A DNA stretch of 64,000 bases, taken from NCBI RefSeq assembly GCF_001077535.1, contig NZ_CP011968.1:1736001-1800000 (forward strand). Reading direction: 5' to 3'. Source of the stretch: Clostridioides difficile ATCC 9689 = DSM 1296 (GTDB lineage Bacteria; Bacillota; Clostridia; Peptostreptococcales; Peptostreptococcaceae). The notes under the pieces were generated by a model. That model had not been told where the DNA came from. It searched no databases and saw nothing but the letters and a program-made list of their open reading frames with translations. The translations under genes and the position numbers were made by a program. This document shows positions 8,439 through 16,967 of the stretch, one piece after another (the first letter of the stretch is position 1; every line of letters begins with the position of its first letter).

Positions 8439-8741
8439 ATGATTAGGATATTGTTAGTGTGTGTTGGAGGCATGTCTTCTACCCTATTGGTAAATAAAAT
8501 GGAGAAGGATGCAAAAAAAAGAAATATAGACTGTAAAATATGGGCAGTTGGAGAAGGAGATATAAAATCGGAGCTTGATAACTTTGATATTTTACTTCTT
8601 GGACCACAACTTAGATTTATGCTTGATGACGTAAAGTCTATAGTTGGAGATAGAGCTCCAGTATCTATAATAGATATGGTAAACTATGGCACTTGTAATG
8701 GTCATGCTGTGTTAAATTCGGTTTTAGAAATATTAAAATAA
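8439..8741 (+). CDS. Orphan PTS EIIB component (lactose/cellobiose type)
   Basis: A 100-aa protein with the EIIB fold of the lactose/cellobiose PTS family. Cys8 in LLVCVGGMSSTLLVNKM is at the position of the phosphorylated cysteine in the C-x-x-GMSTS loop, and the DILLLGPQLRF and CNG segments are typical. No IIA or IIC gene is next to it, so it either serves a distant transporter or has a regulatory role. An inverted repeat, CTACATATA/TATATGTAG, lies in its leader (about 8385-8413) without a T run. Confidence 0.85.
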   Translation: MIRILLVCVGGMSSTLLVNKMEKDAKKRNIDCKIWAVGEGDIKSELDNFDILLLGPQLRFMLDDVKSIVGDRAPVSIIDMVNYGTCNGHAVLNSVLEILK

Positions 8742-8786
8742 ATAATAAAAGTGGATTCTATATAATAGAGTCCATTTTTATTATTT
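8742..8786. terminator. Bidirectional terminator, EIIB gene versus DrrB-like permease
   Basis: Long imperfect stem AATAATAAAAGTGGATTCTA against TAGAGTCCATTTTTATTATT between convergent genes, with T-rich flanks on both strands. Confidence 0.75.
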
Positions 8787-8806
8787 GTTATTAATAGGCT
8801 TAAAAC

Positions 8807-9556
8807 TTAGCTTACCATTTCTTTTTTTAATCTCCACATAGCAAGTGAAAAACTTGAACAGCACAATATTAAAAATAGTAGGATAAAAGGCAGTATATCT
8901 CCAATAAGAATAGTCTCACCAAATATTAAGCTACGTAAAGCGTTAATAACATGGGTAAATGGATTGAGCATCACTGCTACTTTTAATCCTCCAGATAAAC
9001 TTTCTATAGGGAAAAGAGCTGAACTTAAAAAGAAAATAGGAAGTACAATTGCAGTCATAATTGTTTCATAAACTATTTCATTTGGCAATAATAAACTTAT
9101 AGAATAAGCTAGACTTGATAAAAAGAAGGCTGTCATAAATATCAGTACTATCATAAGTAGGATTCCACCAATGCCAGATTCTATCCTTACTGAGAAGAAT
9201 ATACTTACTATACACAAAATAGTTACTTCTATGAAAGAAACTAAGATAGCTTCTAATAATTGACCAAGGACGATTGAATACCTGCTGATAGGTGCAATTA
9301 AGACTCTATAGAAACTTCCACTGTTCTTCATTATAAAGTTTATAATACCACCACTACTACAAGAAGAAAACACAACCAGTACAATGATACCTGGTAGTAT
9401 AAAAGCAGTATAATTATTGATATTTATATTATTCATAGTTTGGTTTGCAATAGAACTATAAAGCACAAGCCAAAGAAAAGGTTGTAATATAGTAACTACA
9501 AATGAGATTGGATTTTTAAAACGCCACTTCATACTACGCCATAAGATATTTAACAT
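8807..9556 (-). CDS. ABC-2 type permease (DrrB-like)
   Basis: A 249-aa membrane protein with about six membrane segments and the ABC-2 pattern: an N-terminal RSMKWRFKNPISF amphipathic start, and LPIFFLSSALFPIESL before the last two segments. It pairs with the DrrA-like ATPase immediately upstream, whose stop overlaps this start by seven bases. I chose the ATG at 9556, eight bases after AGGAGG; an ATG at 9562 is too close to that site. The pair probably exports a drug-like or lipid compound. Substrate not predictable. Confidence 0.88.
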   Translation of the reverse strand: MLNILWRSMKWRFKNPISFVVTILQPFLWLVLYSSIANQTMNNININNYTAFILPGIIVLVVFSSCSSGGIINFIMKNSGSFYRVLIAPISRYSIVLGQLLEAILVSFIEVTILCIVSIFFSVRIESGIGGILLMIVLIFMTAFFLSSLAYSISLLLPNEIVYETIMTAIVLPIFFLSSALFPIESLSGGLKVAVMLNPFTHVINALRSLIFGETILIGDILPFILLFLILCCSSFSLAMWRLKKEMVS

Positions 9557-10512
9557 TCCCATTCCTCCTTTAAGCTTTTTTTAGAACTTGTAAGTGCTAA
9601 AAATACATCTTCGAGACTTGGCTCTACAATTTCTATTGCATCAAATTCTATATCATGTTCTAAAAGCCATTTATTTATTAAAGTAAAAGCAGTTCTACTA
9701 TCGTTTACACTTATAAAAATTGAATTTTCTCGTACGCTCATAAACTTTACTAAACCAGTACTTTTAATTGAATCTTTATATTTTTTTATATCTTCAGTAT
9801 TATGAAAAGTTATACGTAGTATATTTTGTCTAATGTAACTACGTAAACTTGATGGTGTTCCTTGTGCTAAATCCTTTCCATTCTTCATAATACAAATATT
9901 ATCACTCAATTGTTCAGCTTCTTCAAGATAATGAGTAGTTAGAAATATAGTTGTGCCATACTCATCTCTAATTTTTAATAACATATCCCACATAGATTTT
10001 CTTGAATCGACATCCATACCAACAGTTGGTTCATCTAAAAATAGGATTTTAGGAGATGATACCATATTCATAGCTATGTCCAATCTACGTTTTACACCCC
10101 CTGAATATGATGAAGTAGGATATTTTAAGTAACTAGATAAGTCAAACTTATCAATTAAAGAGTCTATTCTTTGTTTTGCAATCTGTGGTTCTACTTTATA
10201 CATTTTACTTTGAAATACCATATTTTCCATAAGGGATAAATGTTCATCAATAGAGATTTGCTGTGCTACACAAGCAATTTGAGTACGTATCCAAGAAGAA
10301 TTATCTACTAAATCTTTTCCAAACATTTTTACATTTCCAGATGTAGGTTTGTAAAAGGTAGTCAAAATATTTATAAGAGAAGATTTACCAGCACCATTAG
10401 GACCAAGTAAAGAAAAAATTTCTCCAGCATTTACATTAAAGCTTAGACCATTTAAAGCTTTCACACCATTTTTATATTCTTTTACTAAATTGTCTATTTC
10501 AATCGCTAACAT
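9550..10512 (-). CDS. ABC transporter ATPase (DrrA-like, with C-terminal extension)
   Basis: A 320-aa ATP-binding subunit. Walker A GPNGAGKS is at 37-44, then a Q-loop (CVAQQ), signature YSGGVKRR, Walker B ILFLDEPTVGMD and the switch His in TTHYLEEAEQL. About 90 residues follow the nucleotide domain, as in DrrA/CcmA-type exporters. GAGGAGG precedes the ATG at 10512. It is the middle gene of a three-gene minus-strand operon (GyrI-like protein, ATPase, permease) with almost no spacing. Confidence 0.93.
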   Translation of the reverse strand: MLAIEIDNLVKEYKNGVKALNGLSFNVNAGEIFSLLGPNGAGKSSLINILTTFYKPTSGNVKMFGKDLVDNSSWIRTQIACVAQQISIDEHLSLMENMVFQSKMYKVEPQIAKQRIDSLIDKFDLSSYLKYPTSSYSGGVKRRLDIAMNMVSSPKILFLDEPTVGMDVDSRKSMWDMLLKIRDEYGTTIFLTTHYLEEAEQLSDNICIMKNGKDLAQGTPSSLRSYIRQNILRITFHNTEDIKKYKDSIKSTGLVKFMSVRENSIFISVNDSRTAFTLINKWLLEHDIEFDAIEIVEPSLEDVFLALTSSKKSLKEEWEC

Positions 10513-10515
10513 ATA

Positions 10516-10974
10516 TTATTCCTCCTCTTTAAGTGGAAATATTATCTCTGTAATATAGTTATCTGGGTTTCCTTTTATCAACATACCTGGTCCTTTAATA
10601 AATACTTCTCTCCAAGGAGTTTGTATTTTTATATTATTTTCATGAATATATTTAAATATCATTTCATACGTTTTTGGCAAATTACTATAAGAGCCTGTGT
10701 GAGTAAAAAATAAAGCTTTTGTTTTAGGAAATTCTTTTGTAGTTATACCCATACGATTTGGAGTTTCAGCAGTTGGAACACATAATTCCATTTCTGCAAC
10801 ACCAGTTTTTTGGTCAACATCATAGTAGCAAAAGAATGGTGCACCGTTAGACTTTCCTTTTATAGCTTTAAATACATTTGGAAAATACTTTGTTGCCTCA
10901 GTCATAGGTCCATTATAACGCATGGTAGCCACTGTGACTGATTCGATATTTTTGATTTCAATTTTGCAATTCAT
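10516..10974 (-). CDS. GyrI-like small-molecule binding domain protein
   Basis: A 152-aa protein that is a stand-alone GyrI-like (AraC effector-binding/SOUL-related) domain. Clues are the N-terminal IESVTVATMRYNGPM, the central CYYDVDQKTGVAEMELCVP and the C-terminal TPWREVFIKGPG with I(T)EIIFPL. Such domains bind hydrophobic or cationic drugs. It leads the DrrAB-like operon and has no DNA-binding domain, so it may sequester or sense the exported compound. TAGGAGG precedes the ATG. Confidence 0.82.
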   Translation of the reverse strand: MNCKIEIKNIESVTVATMRYNGPMTEATKYFPNVFKAIKGKSNGAPFFCYYDVDQKTGVAEMELCVPTAETPNRMGITTKEFPKTKALFFTHTGSYSNLPKTYEMIFKYIHENNIKIQTPWREVFIKGPGMLIKGNPDNYITEIIFPLKEEE

Positions 10975-11205
10975 TTGTTTACCTCCTAATGTGTGTTCAT
11001 ATTCTTACTAGATTTTTAAGCATTAATACATATAAGATTTTGATTAGTTGAAAACATATAATCTTATCTCGTTTGCTTGTTTTCAAGTCTAACATAACAT
11101 AAAATATATATCCTCTCATTTGATGCTCCATTTTGTAAAGTTATTATTTAAGCTTTACTTTAGATTTTTTAGCAAATTAAAATAAAGCAATTTATAAAAT
11201 AAGTA

Positions 11206-11235
11206 TTTACAAATTAAGTGTATTAATCGTATAAT
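11206..11235 (+). promoter_or_regulatory. Promoter of the YtrA-like ABC operon
   Basis: TTTACA (11206-11211), 18-base spacer and TATAAT (11230-11235). The -10 box lies inside the first operator palindrome. Confidence 0.65.
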
Positions 11236-11314
11236 ACACTTAATAGGATACTAGATAAAGTCTGAAATAAAGGCGTATTTTTTTAAAGTAAGTGTACTAT
11301 CGTATTAATACACT
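11217..11314 (+). promoter_or_regulatory. Two GntR/YtrA operator palindromes
   Basis: Two 24-bp dyads with the same half-sites: 11217-11240 (AGTGTATTA, six bases, TAATACACT; perfect) and 11291-11314 (AGTGTACTA, six bases, TAATACACT; one mismatch). The first covers the -10 region; the second ends just before the ribosome site of the GntR gene. The layout indicates autoregulation by the encoded GntR repressor, possibly by looping between sites 74 bases apart. Confidence 0.75.
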
Positions 11315-11329
11315 AGAATAGGAGGAATC

Positions 11330-11686
11330 ATGAATTTTGAATTAGATAATACAACTCCCATTTATTTGCAAATAGTAAAGTATATAAAGAGACAAATAGT
11401 AACAGGAGAGTTGAAACCAGGAGAGACAATACCATCAAGAAGAGAAATGGCACTTAATCTAAAAGTAAACTTAAATACAGTTCAAAGAGCATATAAGGAG
11501 ATGGGTGATATGAATATAATAAATACTTTTAAAAATTATCAAAGCAGTGTAACAGTTGATGAAAATATATTAAAAAATTTAAAATTAGAGCTTATAAATG
11601 AATCACTATCTGTTTTTATAGAAGATATGAAAGCAATAAATGTTAGCAAAGAAGAAGTTTTAAAAATAATAGAAGATAAGTATTAG
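11330..11686 (+). CDS. GntR-family regulator, YtrA subfamily
   Basis: A 118-aa repressor. Residues 1-75 are the winged helix (PIYLQIVKYIKRQIVTGELKPG, SRREMALNLKVNLNTVQRAY). The remaining ~40 residues are the short helical dimerisation tail of the YtrA group, which has no ligand-binding domain. AGGAGG precedes the ATG at 11330. It is the first gene of an ABC operon, the usual YtrA layout in which the regulator controls its own transporter; the members are often induced by cell-wall-active compounds. Confidence 0.92.
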   Translation: MNFELDNTTPIYLQIVKYIKRQIVTGELKPGETIPSRREMALNLKVNLNTVQRAYKEMGDMNIINTFKNYQSSVTVDENILKNLKLELINESLSVFIEDMKAINVSKEEVLKIIEDKY

Positions 11687-11757
11687 TTTTTTAACAAATA
11701 GAAAACTTAGTTTAGAAAGTTTATTTATAAGCATATTGGATGTGGAGGATAGTAAAT

Positions 11758-12474
11758 ATGATAGAAATAAAGAATGTCAGCAAAACATATAAAAGGATGC
11801 AAGGGCTTAAAATAAGAAAGATAGAAGCTTTAAAAAATGTAAGTTTTAATATAGAAAAGGGAAAAATAACTGCATTACTTGGTATAAATGGTGTTGGTAA
11901 ATCAACCATGTTAAAAGCAATAGCAGGACTTATAAACATTGATAGTGGAGAAATTCGTATAGATGGAGAAAAAATAAATGAAAAAGTATACAATAAATTG
12001 GCTTTTGTTCCAGATGTACAATCTCACTTTAGCAATACAACAATAAAAGAAACATTTGAATTTATGGAAATTTTTTATTCAAAGTGGAATAAAGAAAAAT
12101 CAAAAGAAATGATGGACATATTTAAATTGGATGAAGATGAAATAATTGATAACTTGTCAAAAGGAAACATTGCAAGAGTAAAATTAATACTTGGATTTTG
12201 CCAAGACCCAGAGTACATACTTCTTGATGAACCATTTACAGGAATTGATTTGTTTAAGAGGGAAGAGTTTATAGGAGTAATAGCGCAATATATGGAGGAA
12301 AATCAAGCCATTATCATAACTACTCATGAGATAGTAGAGATAGAAAGTTTAGTTGATGAGGTTGTAATTCTTGATGAAGGGCAGATTATAACTTCATTTA
12401 ATGCAGAAGAATTAAGAGAAAGAGAAGGTAAATCTATATTAGATAAGATGAGGGAGGTATATAAGAATGAATAA
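11758..12474 (+). CDS. ABC transporter ATPase (YtrB-like)
   Basis: A 238-aa ATP-binding subunit with Walker A GINGVGKS, a modified signature (LSKGNIARVKL instead of LSGGQ), Walker B YILLDEPFTGID and switch His in TTHEI. I chose the ATG at 11758, nine bases after GGAGG (11744-11748), over an upstream in-frame ATG at 11740 that overlaps the site. It follows the GntR gene and overlaps the start of the next permease by eight bases. It is the only ATPase in the operon, so it presumably drives both permeases. Confidence 0.92.
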   Translation: MIEIKNVSKTYKRMQGLKIRKIEALKNVSFNIEKGKITALLGINGVGKSTMLKAIAGLINIDSGEIRIDGEKINEKVYNKLAFVPDVQSHFSNTTIKETFEFMEIFYSKWNKEKSKEMMDIFKLDEDEIIDNLSKGNIARVKLILGFCQDPEYILLDEPFTGIDLFKREEFIGVIAQYMEENQAIIITTHEIVEIESLVDEVVILDEGQIITSFNAEELREREGKSILDKMREVYKNE

Positions 12475-13291
12475 ACTTCTATATCTAATAAATGTAGATT
12501 TGAGAAGAAGCAATAAGTTTTATATAGCTTATATATCATTTTTTTCATTAATTACACTTAGTTTAAATTTATTCGAAATTAATAAATTTAAAAATTCTAA
12601 ATTTATTATGAACTTAGCAATAGAAGATTTTGGAGGTATATTTTATGGACTAGGGATACTTAGTAATCTTGGTTTTATCCAAAGTATATTGTTCTTTGGG
12701 ATATTGGGACTTTTTATATACTATATTTTTATGTGGAAAAGAGAGTTCTTTTCAAATAATCAAAGTATTTATACACTTATGATGTTACCTCAAAATAAGT
12801 TTAAGATTTGTATATCTAAATCAATAGCCTTGATAACAATGATATATGGTTTTTTGATAAGTCAGACAGCAACATTATTTATATGTAAATATATATTTAA
12901 TTTCATTTTTAGAAATATGCCTATAATCAATATGAACTTTGCCAAAGATTTATATTATTTAAACTTGAAGAGTATACCAATTGATTTTATCTCTTTTATG
13001 GCTATTTATGTATTTTTACTACTTATAGCTATTTCTATTGTAAATTGCTGTATATTATTTATCTTTTCCTATATAAATAAATTTTATGTAATTTTAATCA
13101 CTTTGCTGATTATAGCAGGCTTATATTTTTCAACAATATATATAAATATAATCACTTTATTTAGAAAATATTATAATCTTATAGGATTTCAATTTAACAA
13201 TTTAGTAGCAGGGTTATTAAGTTTTTTAATTATAATGTTTATTCTAAATGGAATATCTTATTTGCTAATTAAAAAGAAAGTATCTCTTTAA
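12467..13291 (+). CDS. ABC transporter permease, first of a paralogous pair
   Basis: A 274-aa membrane protein with about six membrane segments. The sequence FFSNNQSIYTLMMLPQNKFKICISK between segments 2 and 3 is closely matched in the second permease of the operon (GRSKSIYTLIMLPKNRINIYISK), so the two arose by duplication. It overlaps the ATPase gene by eight bases, which suggests translational coupling. No substrate can be read from sequence. Confidence 0.85.
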   Translation: MNKLLYLINVDLRRSNKFYIAYISFFSLITLSLNLFEINKFKNSKFIMNLAIEDFGGIFYGLGILSNLGFIQSILFFGILGLFIYYIFMWKREFFSNNQSIYTLMMLPQNKFKICISKSIALITMIYGFLISQTATLFICKYIFNFIFRNMPIINMNFAKDLYYLNLKSIPIDFISFMAIYVFLLLIAISIVNCCILFIFSYINKFYVILITLLIIAGLYFSTIYINIITLFRKYYNLIGFQFNNLVAGLLSFLIIMFILNGISYLLIKKKVSL

Positions 13292-13302
13292 GGAGGGGTG
13301 GT

Positions 13303-14502
13303 ATGAAATTAAAATCTAAAATATCTATATTTATTATATTTTTGACTTTAGCAATATATTTTAGTATAGGTTTATTAAATAATGAAGATAATTTAAAGAT
13401 AAAAACTATAAAAGGTGACTCTAATGAATTAGACCATATAAACATAAATTTTGGATATGCTTTGAATGGATATATAAATTCATATTATACAATAAATGGA
13501 AGTAACAAAACCAAAAAGACTGAATTAATAAAACTACAAAAGGATAGTAAGAACACAAATAATTTAATTGATGTATCTAGTGGTTCAGATTTAATTGCTC
13601 ATGTTGGATTTGAAATGAATGAGGAGTCAAAAGATATAAACTTTGTGATAGATGAGAAAAAAGAAGATTTAGAAAAAGGTGTATTTCCATCAGAAGGTAG
13701 TGATAAAGAAATTGAATATGAAAAATTAGATATGAATAATTTTACAAGGACAAGATATAAAGTAGATAAAAGTACAGATGATTATTATGCAAAGATACTA
13801 GCATCAAAAAGATATAAAAAATACTTATATGTATCTGTACTTTATGCTACAAGTGATTCATCAGAAAATAACAAAGAATATTCAAGTACTATAGATATAA
13901 TAAAAATTAATCCAGAAAATAAAAAAATCAAGACTATAAAAAGTATAAATTTAAGTAATTATTTTTCCGAAAAATACCAAAACATAGAGAACATAGGTGT
14001 AAGTTATGCTAGCAAATATGAGGATAAGATGTATATTTTAGTAAATGTACTAAATACAAACATAGGTGATAATAGTAATTCTAAATTTCATTTACTTGAG
14101 TATAATCTTGAAGAAAATAAGGAAAGCATAATGGAATTAAAAACTGATAGCAAAATGGCTTTAGCAAAAGCAAAGTTAGAAGCTAATAAATTATATATGG
14201 TAATGTCGAATGATTATGATAATAGTTCAATTACAGAGTTAAATTTACTTACCTATAATATATTAGATAAAAGCTTAGATGAAGATAAATATGTTTTAGA
14301 TAATAGAGAAAAAAGAGGAATTAGAAGTATTGAAATTGATTCAAATAAAATCGTTGCATATACATCAAGGCTAAACTCTATATTATCTTGGGATGATAAA
14401 TTTATGCTATATATAATAAATAAAAATTCTAAGGAAATTGTATATGAAGGAGAATTACAATTTAACAGTTCAAATAGTATGTTAGAATTTGAAATAAAGT
14501 AG
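13303..14502 (+). CDS. Membrane-anchored extracellular protein, ABC-operon associated (first copy)
   Basis: A 399-aa protein with one N-terminal membrane segment (about residues 7-25) and no lipobox Cys, followed by a Lys/Asn/Ser-rich extracellular part. The order IKTIKGDSNELDHININFGYALNGYI after the anchor resembles VKTLKGNVKDIGRVSVVYT in the second copy (15334). A beta-propeller-like fold is possible from the repeating 'SKRYKKYLYVSV...KIDIKI' pattern, but this is only an impression. AGGAGG precedes the ATG. It is probably a transporter accessory or sensor. Confidence 0.7.
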   Translation: MKLKSKISIFIIFLTLAIYFSIGLLNNEDNLKIKTIKGDSNELDHININFGYALNGYINSYYTINGSNKTKKTELIKLQKDSKNTNNLIDVSSGSDLIAHVGFEMNEESKDINFVIDEKKEDLEKGVFPSEGSDKEIEYEKLDMNNFTRTRYKVDKSTDDYYAKILASKRYKKYLYVSVLYATSDSSENNKEYSSTIDIIKINPENKKIKTIKSINLSNYFSEKYQNIENIGVSYASKYEDKMYILVNVLNTNIGDNSNSKFHLLEYNLEENKESIMELKTDSKMALAKAKLEANKLYMVMSNDYDNSSITELNLLTYNILDKSLDEDKYVLDNREKRGIRSIEIDSNKIVAYTSRLNSILSWDDKFMLYIINKNSKEIVYEGELQFNSSNSMLEFEIK

Positions 14503-14510
14503 GTGAGTTG

Positions 14511-15323
14511 ATGAAAGATTTAATAAGATTATTCGAATTTGAATTAAAAAGAAATATAAAGAATTATATATTTATAATAATTTGTTGTTGTTCTTTTGTA
14601 ATTTTAAACATAGTAAAAAATTTAAATGACTATAATTACATAATAGAAAATGCAGTTAAAAGTGAACAGTTAACAAAAATCGGAAATACGATAGAAACGG
14701 TAAATGTTACAGGTTTCTCAAGCTTTAGAAATATAATGGGTTCTACAGAATCGTGGTTTATGTTTGGTATAATTGCATGTATTTGCTATGCTTTTTTTAT
14801 TTGGTATAGAGACTTTAATGGTAGAAGTAAATCTATATATACACTTATAATGCTACCTAAAAATAGAATCAATATTTATATATCTAAATTATTAAATATA
14901 TTATTTCTAGTGTATAGCTATACAGTAGTACTTACAATATCTTTGTTTATTGCAAGTAAGTTGTTGCCTAGACATATGCTTGGTAATGTCACAAACTATG
15001 GTTTTGTACAAGAAACAATATATGAGTTAAAAATGTTACTTCCATATAGCTTTGAAATACTATTTGTAGAGTATATATTTTTATTGATAGGATTTGTATC
15101 TGTAGTATTTACATCAATTCTTATAAATAAATCTATTTATAAAGTAAGCACTTTAATAAGTTTTCTATTTTTAGTTATAGAAATTTTAGTGTTTATAATT
15201 TCTATAGAATTTATTATACCTTACGAATACAGTGATGTATTTACTGTTCTATATTCAAGTATAAACATATTTGTATGTAGTCTTATATCTAATAAACTTT
15301 TGAAGCAAAAGATTGACTTTTAG
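14511..15323 (+). CDS. ABC transporter permease, second of a paralogous pair
   Basis: A 270-aa membrane protein with about six membrane segments, paralogous to the permease at 12467 through the SIYTLIMLPKNRINIYISKLL region. The start is the ATG at 14511 after TAGGTGAG; a TTG three bases upstream is possible. It sits eight bases after the first extracellular-protein gene and is followed by the second, so the operon repeats a permease/extracellular-protein unit. Confidence 0.83.
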   Translation: MKDLIRLFEFELKRNIKNYIFIIICCCSFVILNIVKNLNDYNYIIENAVKSEQLTKIGNTIETVNVTGFSSFRNIMGSTESWFMFGIIACICYAFFIWYRDFNGRSKSIYTLIMLPKNRINIYISKLLNILFLVYSYTVVLTISLFIASKLLPRHMLGNVTNYGFVQETIYELKMLLPYSFEILFVEYIFLLIGFVSVVFTSILINKSIYKVSTLISFLFLVIEILVFIISIEFIIPYEYSDVFTVLYSSINIFVCSLISNKLLKQKIDF

Positions 15324-15333
15324 GAGGGATATT

Positions 15334-16602
15334 ATGAAAGCAAAAAATATAGGAAAATATACAATATGTTTTATAATAGTATGTTTTTTAATGATTACTA
15401 TGACCTTAATATTGAGTTATTTTAATAAGGATAAACTATCTGTAAAAACTTTAAAAGGCAATGTAAAAGATATAGGGAGAGTAAGTGTAGTATATACACC
15501 TGATATAAGCAAATTTTCTTATGAGGAGGTAATTATAAGTAAAAATGGAGTAAGAAATAATACAAACCCAAAATCAAGAATTAGAAATGATTATTTAAAT
15601 ATTGACAAAAAATACAGTGACTTTGTTAATGATAAAGGAAAAGAATTTATATATAAAGATGATTTGAATATAGGAGAAGCGTATACCTCTGTTAAGTCTG
15701 ATTTAGTACAAGGAATGAATGCTTTAAATGATTGTATAAAGGTTTCAAATAAAAATTTAAAAAGTGGGGTAGAAGAAAATTTTGATATTAATTTAAATAA
15801 GTCTGATTTTAAAGAAAATAGTTGGAAAACCTTATTTAACAAAATATATAAAGGTAATTTATATATGGTAATTAGTGAAACTAATATTTCAGGTTCTAAA
15901 GTCAATAATATTTGTATATTAAAGATAGATATAAAAAATAAGTCTTATAAATTATTAAATAGATTTAATTTAGGATTACAGAATGGAGAACAACAAAATA
16001 TCAATGAAATTAAATTTTCTATTGGAAGTAAATTATACTTAGAAATAGTAAATAATAAAAGTAAAAATGGATATATTGAAGGACATGATAGTTACTCTAA
16101 CTTTATTATATATGATATAGAAGATAACACTTTTAATATAAGTAATAAATTTATGGATAATCTAAACAAAGAAAAGAATGCAAATCCAAAGGAGATTGGC
16201 TTATTAAGTAAAACTAAGCTAGATTATATGGTAAAAAATAATAAATTGAATCTTATAGTTACGGATATGAGTAATTCCATAACTAATCTTGTTTATGATA
16301 TTAATTCTAATGAGATTAAATTAGAAGATTATGAGATACTTGATTTAAAAGTAGATTATAATGAAGCATCATCTGGAGTTAGGAAAGTTAAGCTACTGGA
16401 TGATAAGATATATTCTATTTCAGGTATTAAGAACAGTATATCAGGAGAATTAAAAGGATTTAAAGGGGTTGTTGATGTAGTCGGAACTAAGCCAGTAAAA
16501 TTTCAAGTATTTGATATGAAACTTAAAAAGAATATTTATGAAGCTGAGCTAATAAATGGAGATATAAGTTTACAAGAAAAGTTATTTTTTGTTGCAAATT
16601 AA
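15334..16602 (+). CDS. Membrane-anchored extracellular protein, ABC-operon associated (second copy)
   Basis: A 422-aa protein with an N-terminal membrane anchor (about residues 9-28) and a Lys/Asn-rich outer domain, similar in layout to the 399-aa protein two genes upstream. The ATG at 15334 follows AGGAGG (15322-15327); the frame is open further upstream into the permease gene, but that lacks a ribosome site. It is the last gene of the GntR-controlled operon. Function unknown; a ligand-binding or sensing role beside the transporter is inferred. Confidence 0.7.
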   Translation: MKAKNIGKYTICFIIVCFLMITMTLILSYFNKDKLSVKTLKGNVKDIGRVSVVYTPDISKFSYEEVIISKNGVRNNTNPKSRIRNDYLNIDKKYSDFVNDKGKEFIYKDDLNIGEAYTSVKSDLVQGMNALNDCIKVSNKNLKSGVEENFDINLNKSDFKENSWKTLFNKIYKGNLYMVISETNISGSKVNNICILKIDIKNKSYKLLNRFNLGLQNGEQQNINEIKFSIGSKLYLEIVNNKSKNGYIEGHDSYSNFIIYDIEDNTFNISNKFMDNLNKEKNANPKEIGLLSKTKLDYMVKNNKLNLIVTDMSNSITNLVYDINSNEIKLEDYEILDLKVDYNEASSGVRKVKLLDDKIYSISGIKNSISGELKGFKGVVDVVGTKPVKFQVFDMKLKKNIYEAELINGDISLQEKLFFVAN

Positions 16603-16662
16603 GTGTTAGAATTAATTTTAGAACTTTAAACTTTTATATGTATCACAGATAAGTATAAGTAA

Positions 16663-16784
16663 GGGAGTGTCTCAAAATAAACTTTTTAGCTCATGAGACA
16701 CTTTTTTTATATGAAATCAAATATATTTTCATTGTTTAGATTTATTTTGATAATGAAAAAAAGATTATCTTTATTTTAAGAAAG
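16663..16784 (+). repeat. MITE-like dispersed repeat, copy 1 (degenerate right end)
   Basis: About 120 bases starting GGGAGTGTCTCAAAAT, closely similar to 29225-29338. The shared parts are the start, the internal hairpin (CTTTTTAG loop), an ATGAAATCAAATATATTTTCATT-like middle and AATGAAAAA near the end. The right terminal repeat is decayed here (TTATTTTAAG against CATTTTGAGAC in copy 2). No coding capacity. Confidence 0.55.
16666..16708 (+). terminator. Terminator hairpin after the YtrA-like operon
   Basis: AGTGTCTCA (16666-16674) pairs with TGAGACACT (16694-16702), followed by seven T's. It lies inside the MITE-like repeat and probably terminates the GntR/ABC operon. Confidence 0.75.
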
Positions 16785-16967
16785 ACATTTATTTATAATT
16801 ATATACAAAAATATTTTTTAATGTTTTTGTGTATAATTATAACAATTTAATTTATATTAATGCACTTAAATTTGAAATAGAATGCTTATAGTGGTAAAAT
16901 TAATTATTAGAATATTAGAAATAATAAATAAATAATACATTGTACTTAAAAGGGGGAGAAATTTAAG

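Larger units (their letters stand above)
10975..11329. other. Divergent control region between GyrI/ABC operon and YtrA-like operon
   Basis: 355 bases between divergent operons. The right half holds the GntR promoter and its two operators (listed separately). The left half contains an 8-bp inverted repeat, TTGAAAAC (11048-11055) and GTTTTCAA (11079-11086), 23 bases apart. That repeat could be a control site for the minus-strand operon, but its role is unclear. Confidence 0.5.
16603..16967. other. Intergenic region with a MITE-like repeat and AT-rich leader
   Basis: 365 bases. The first part carries copy 1 of a small repeat that includes a terminator (listed separately). The rest is AT-rich, with a loose dyad ATACAAAAATA...TTTTTGTGTAT at about 16803-16834 and a TATAAT at 16832-16837 that may belong to the amidohydrolase promoter. 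No clear -35 box goes with it. Confidence 0.5.

Noticed and set aside
11721-11993. 90-aa open frame antisense to the YtrB-like ATPase
   Set aside because: It overlaps the Walker A region on the other strand and has no ribosome site.
16663-16784. Insertion sequence
   Set aside because: No transposase frame is present in or near either repeat copy.
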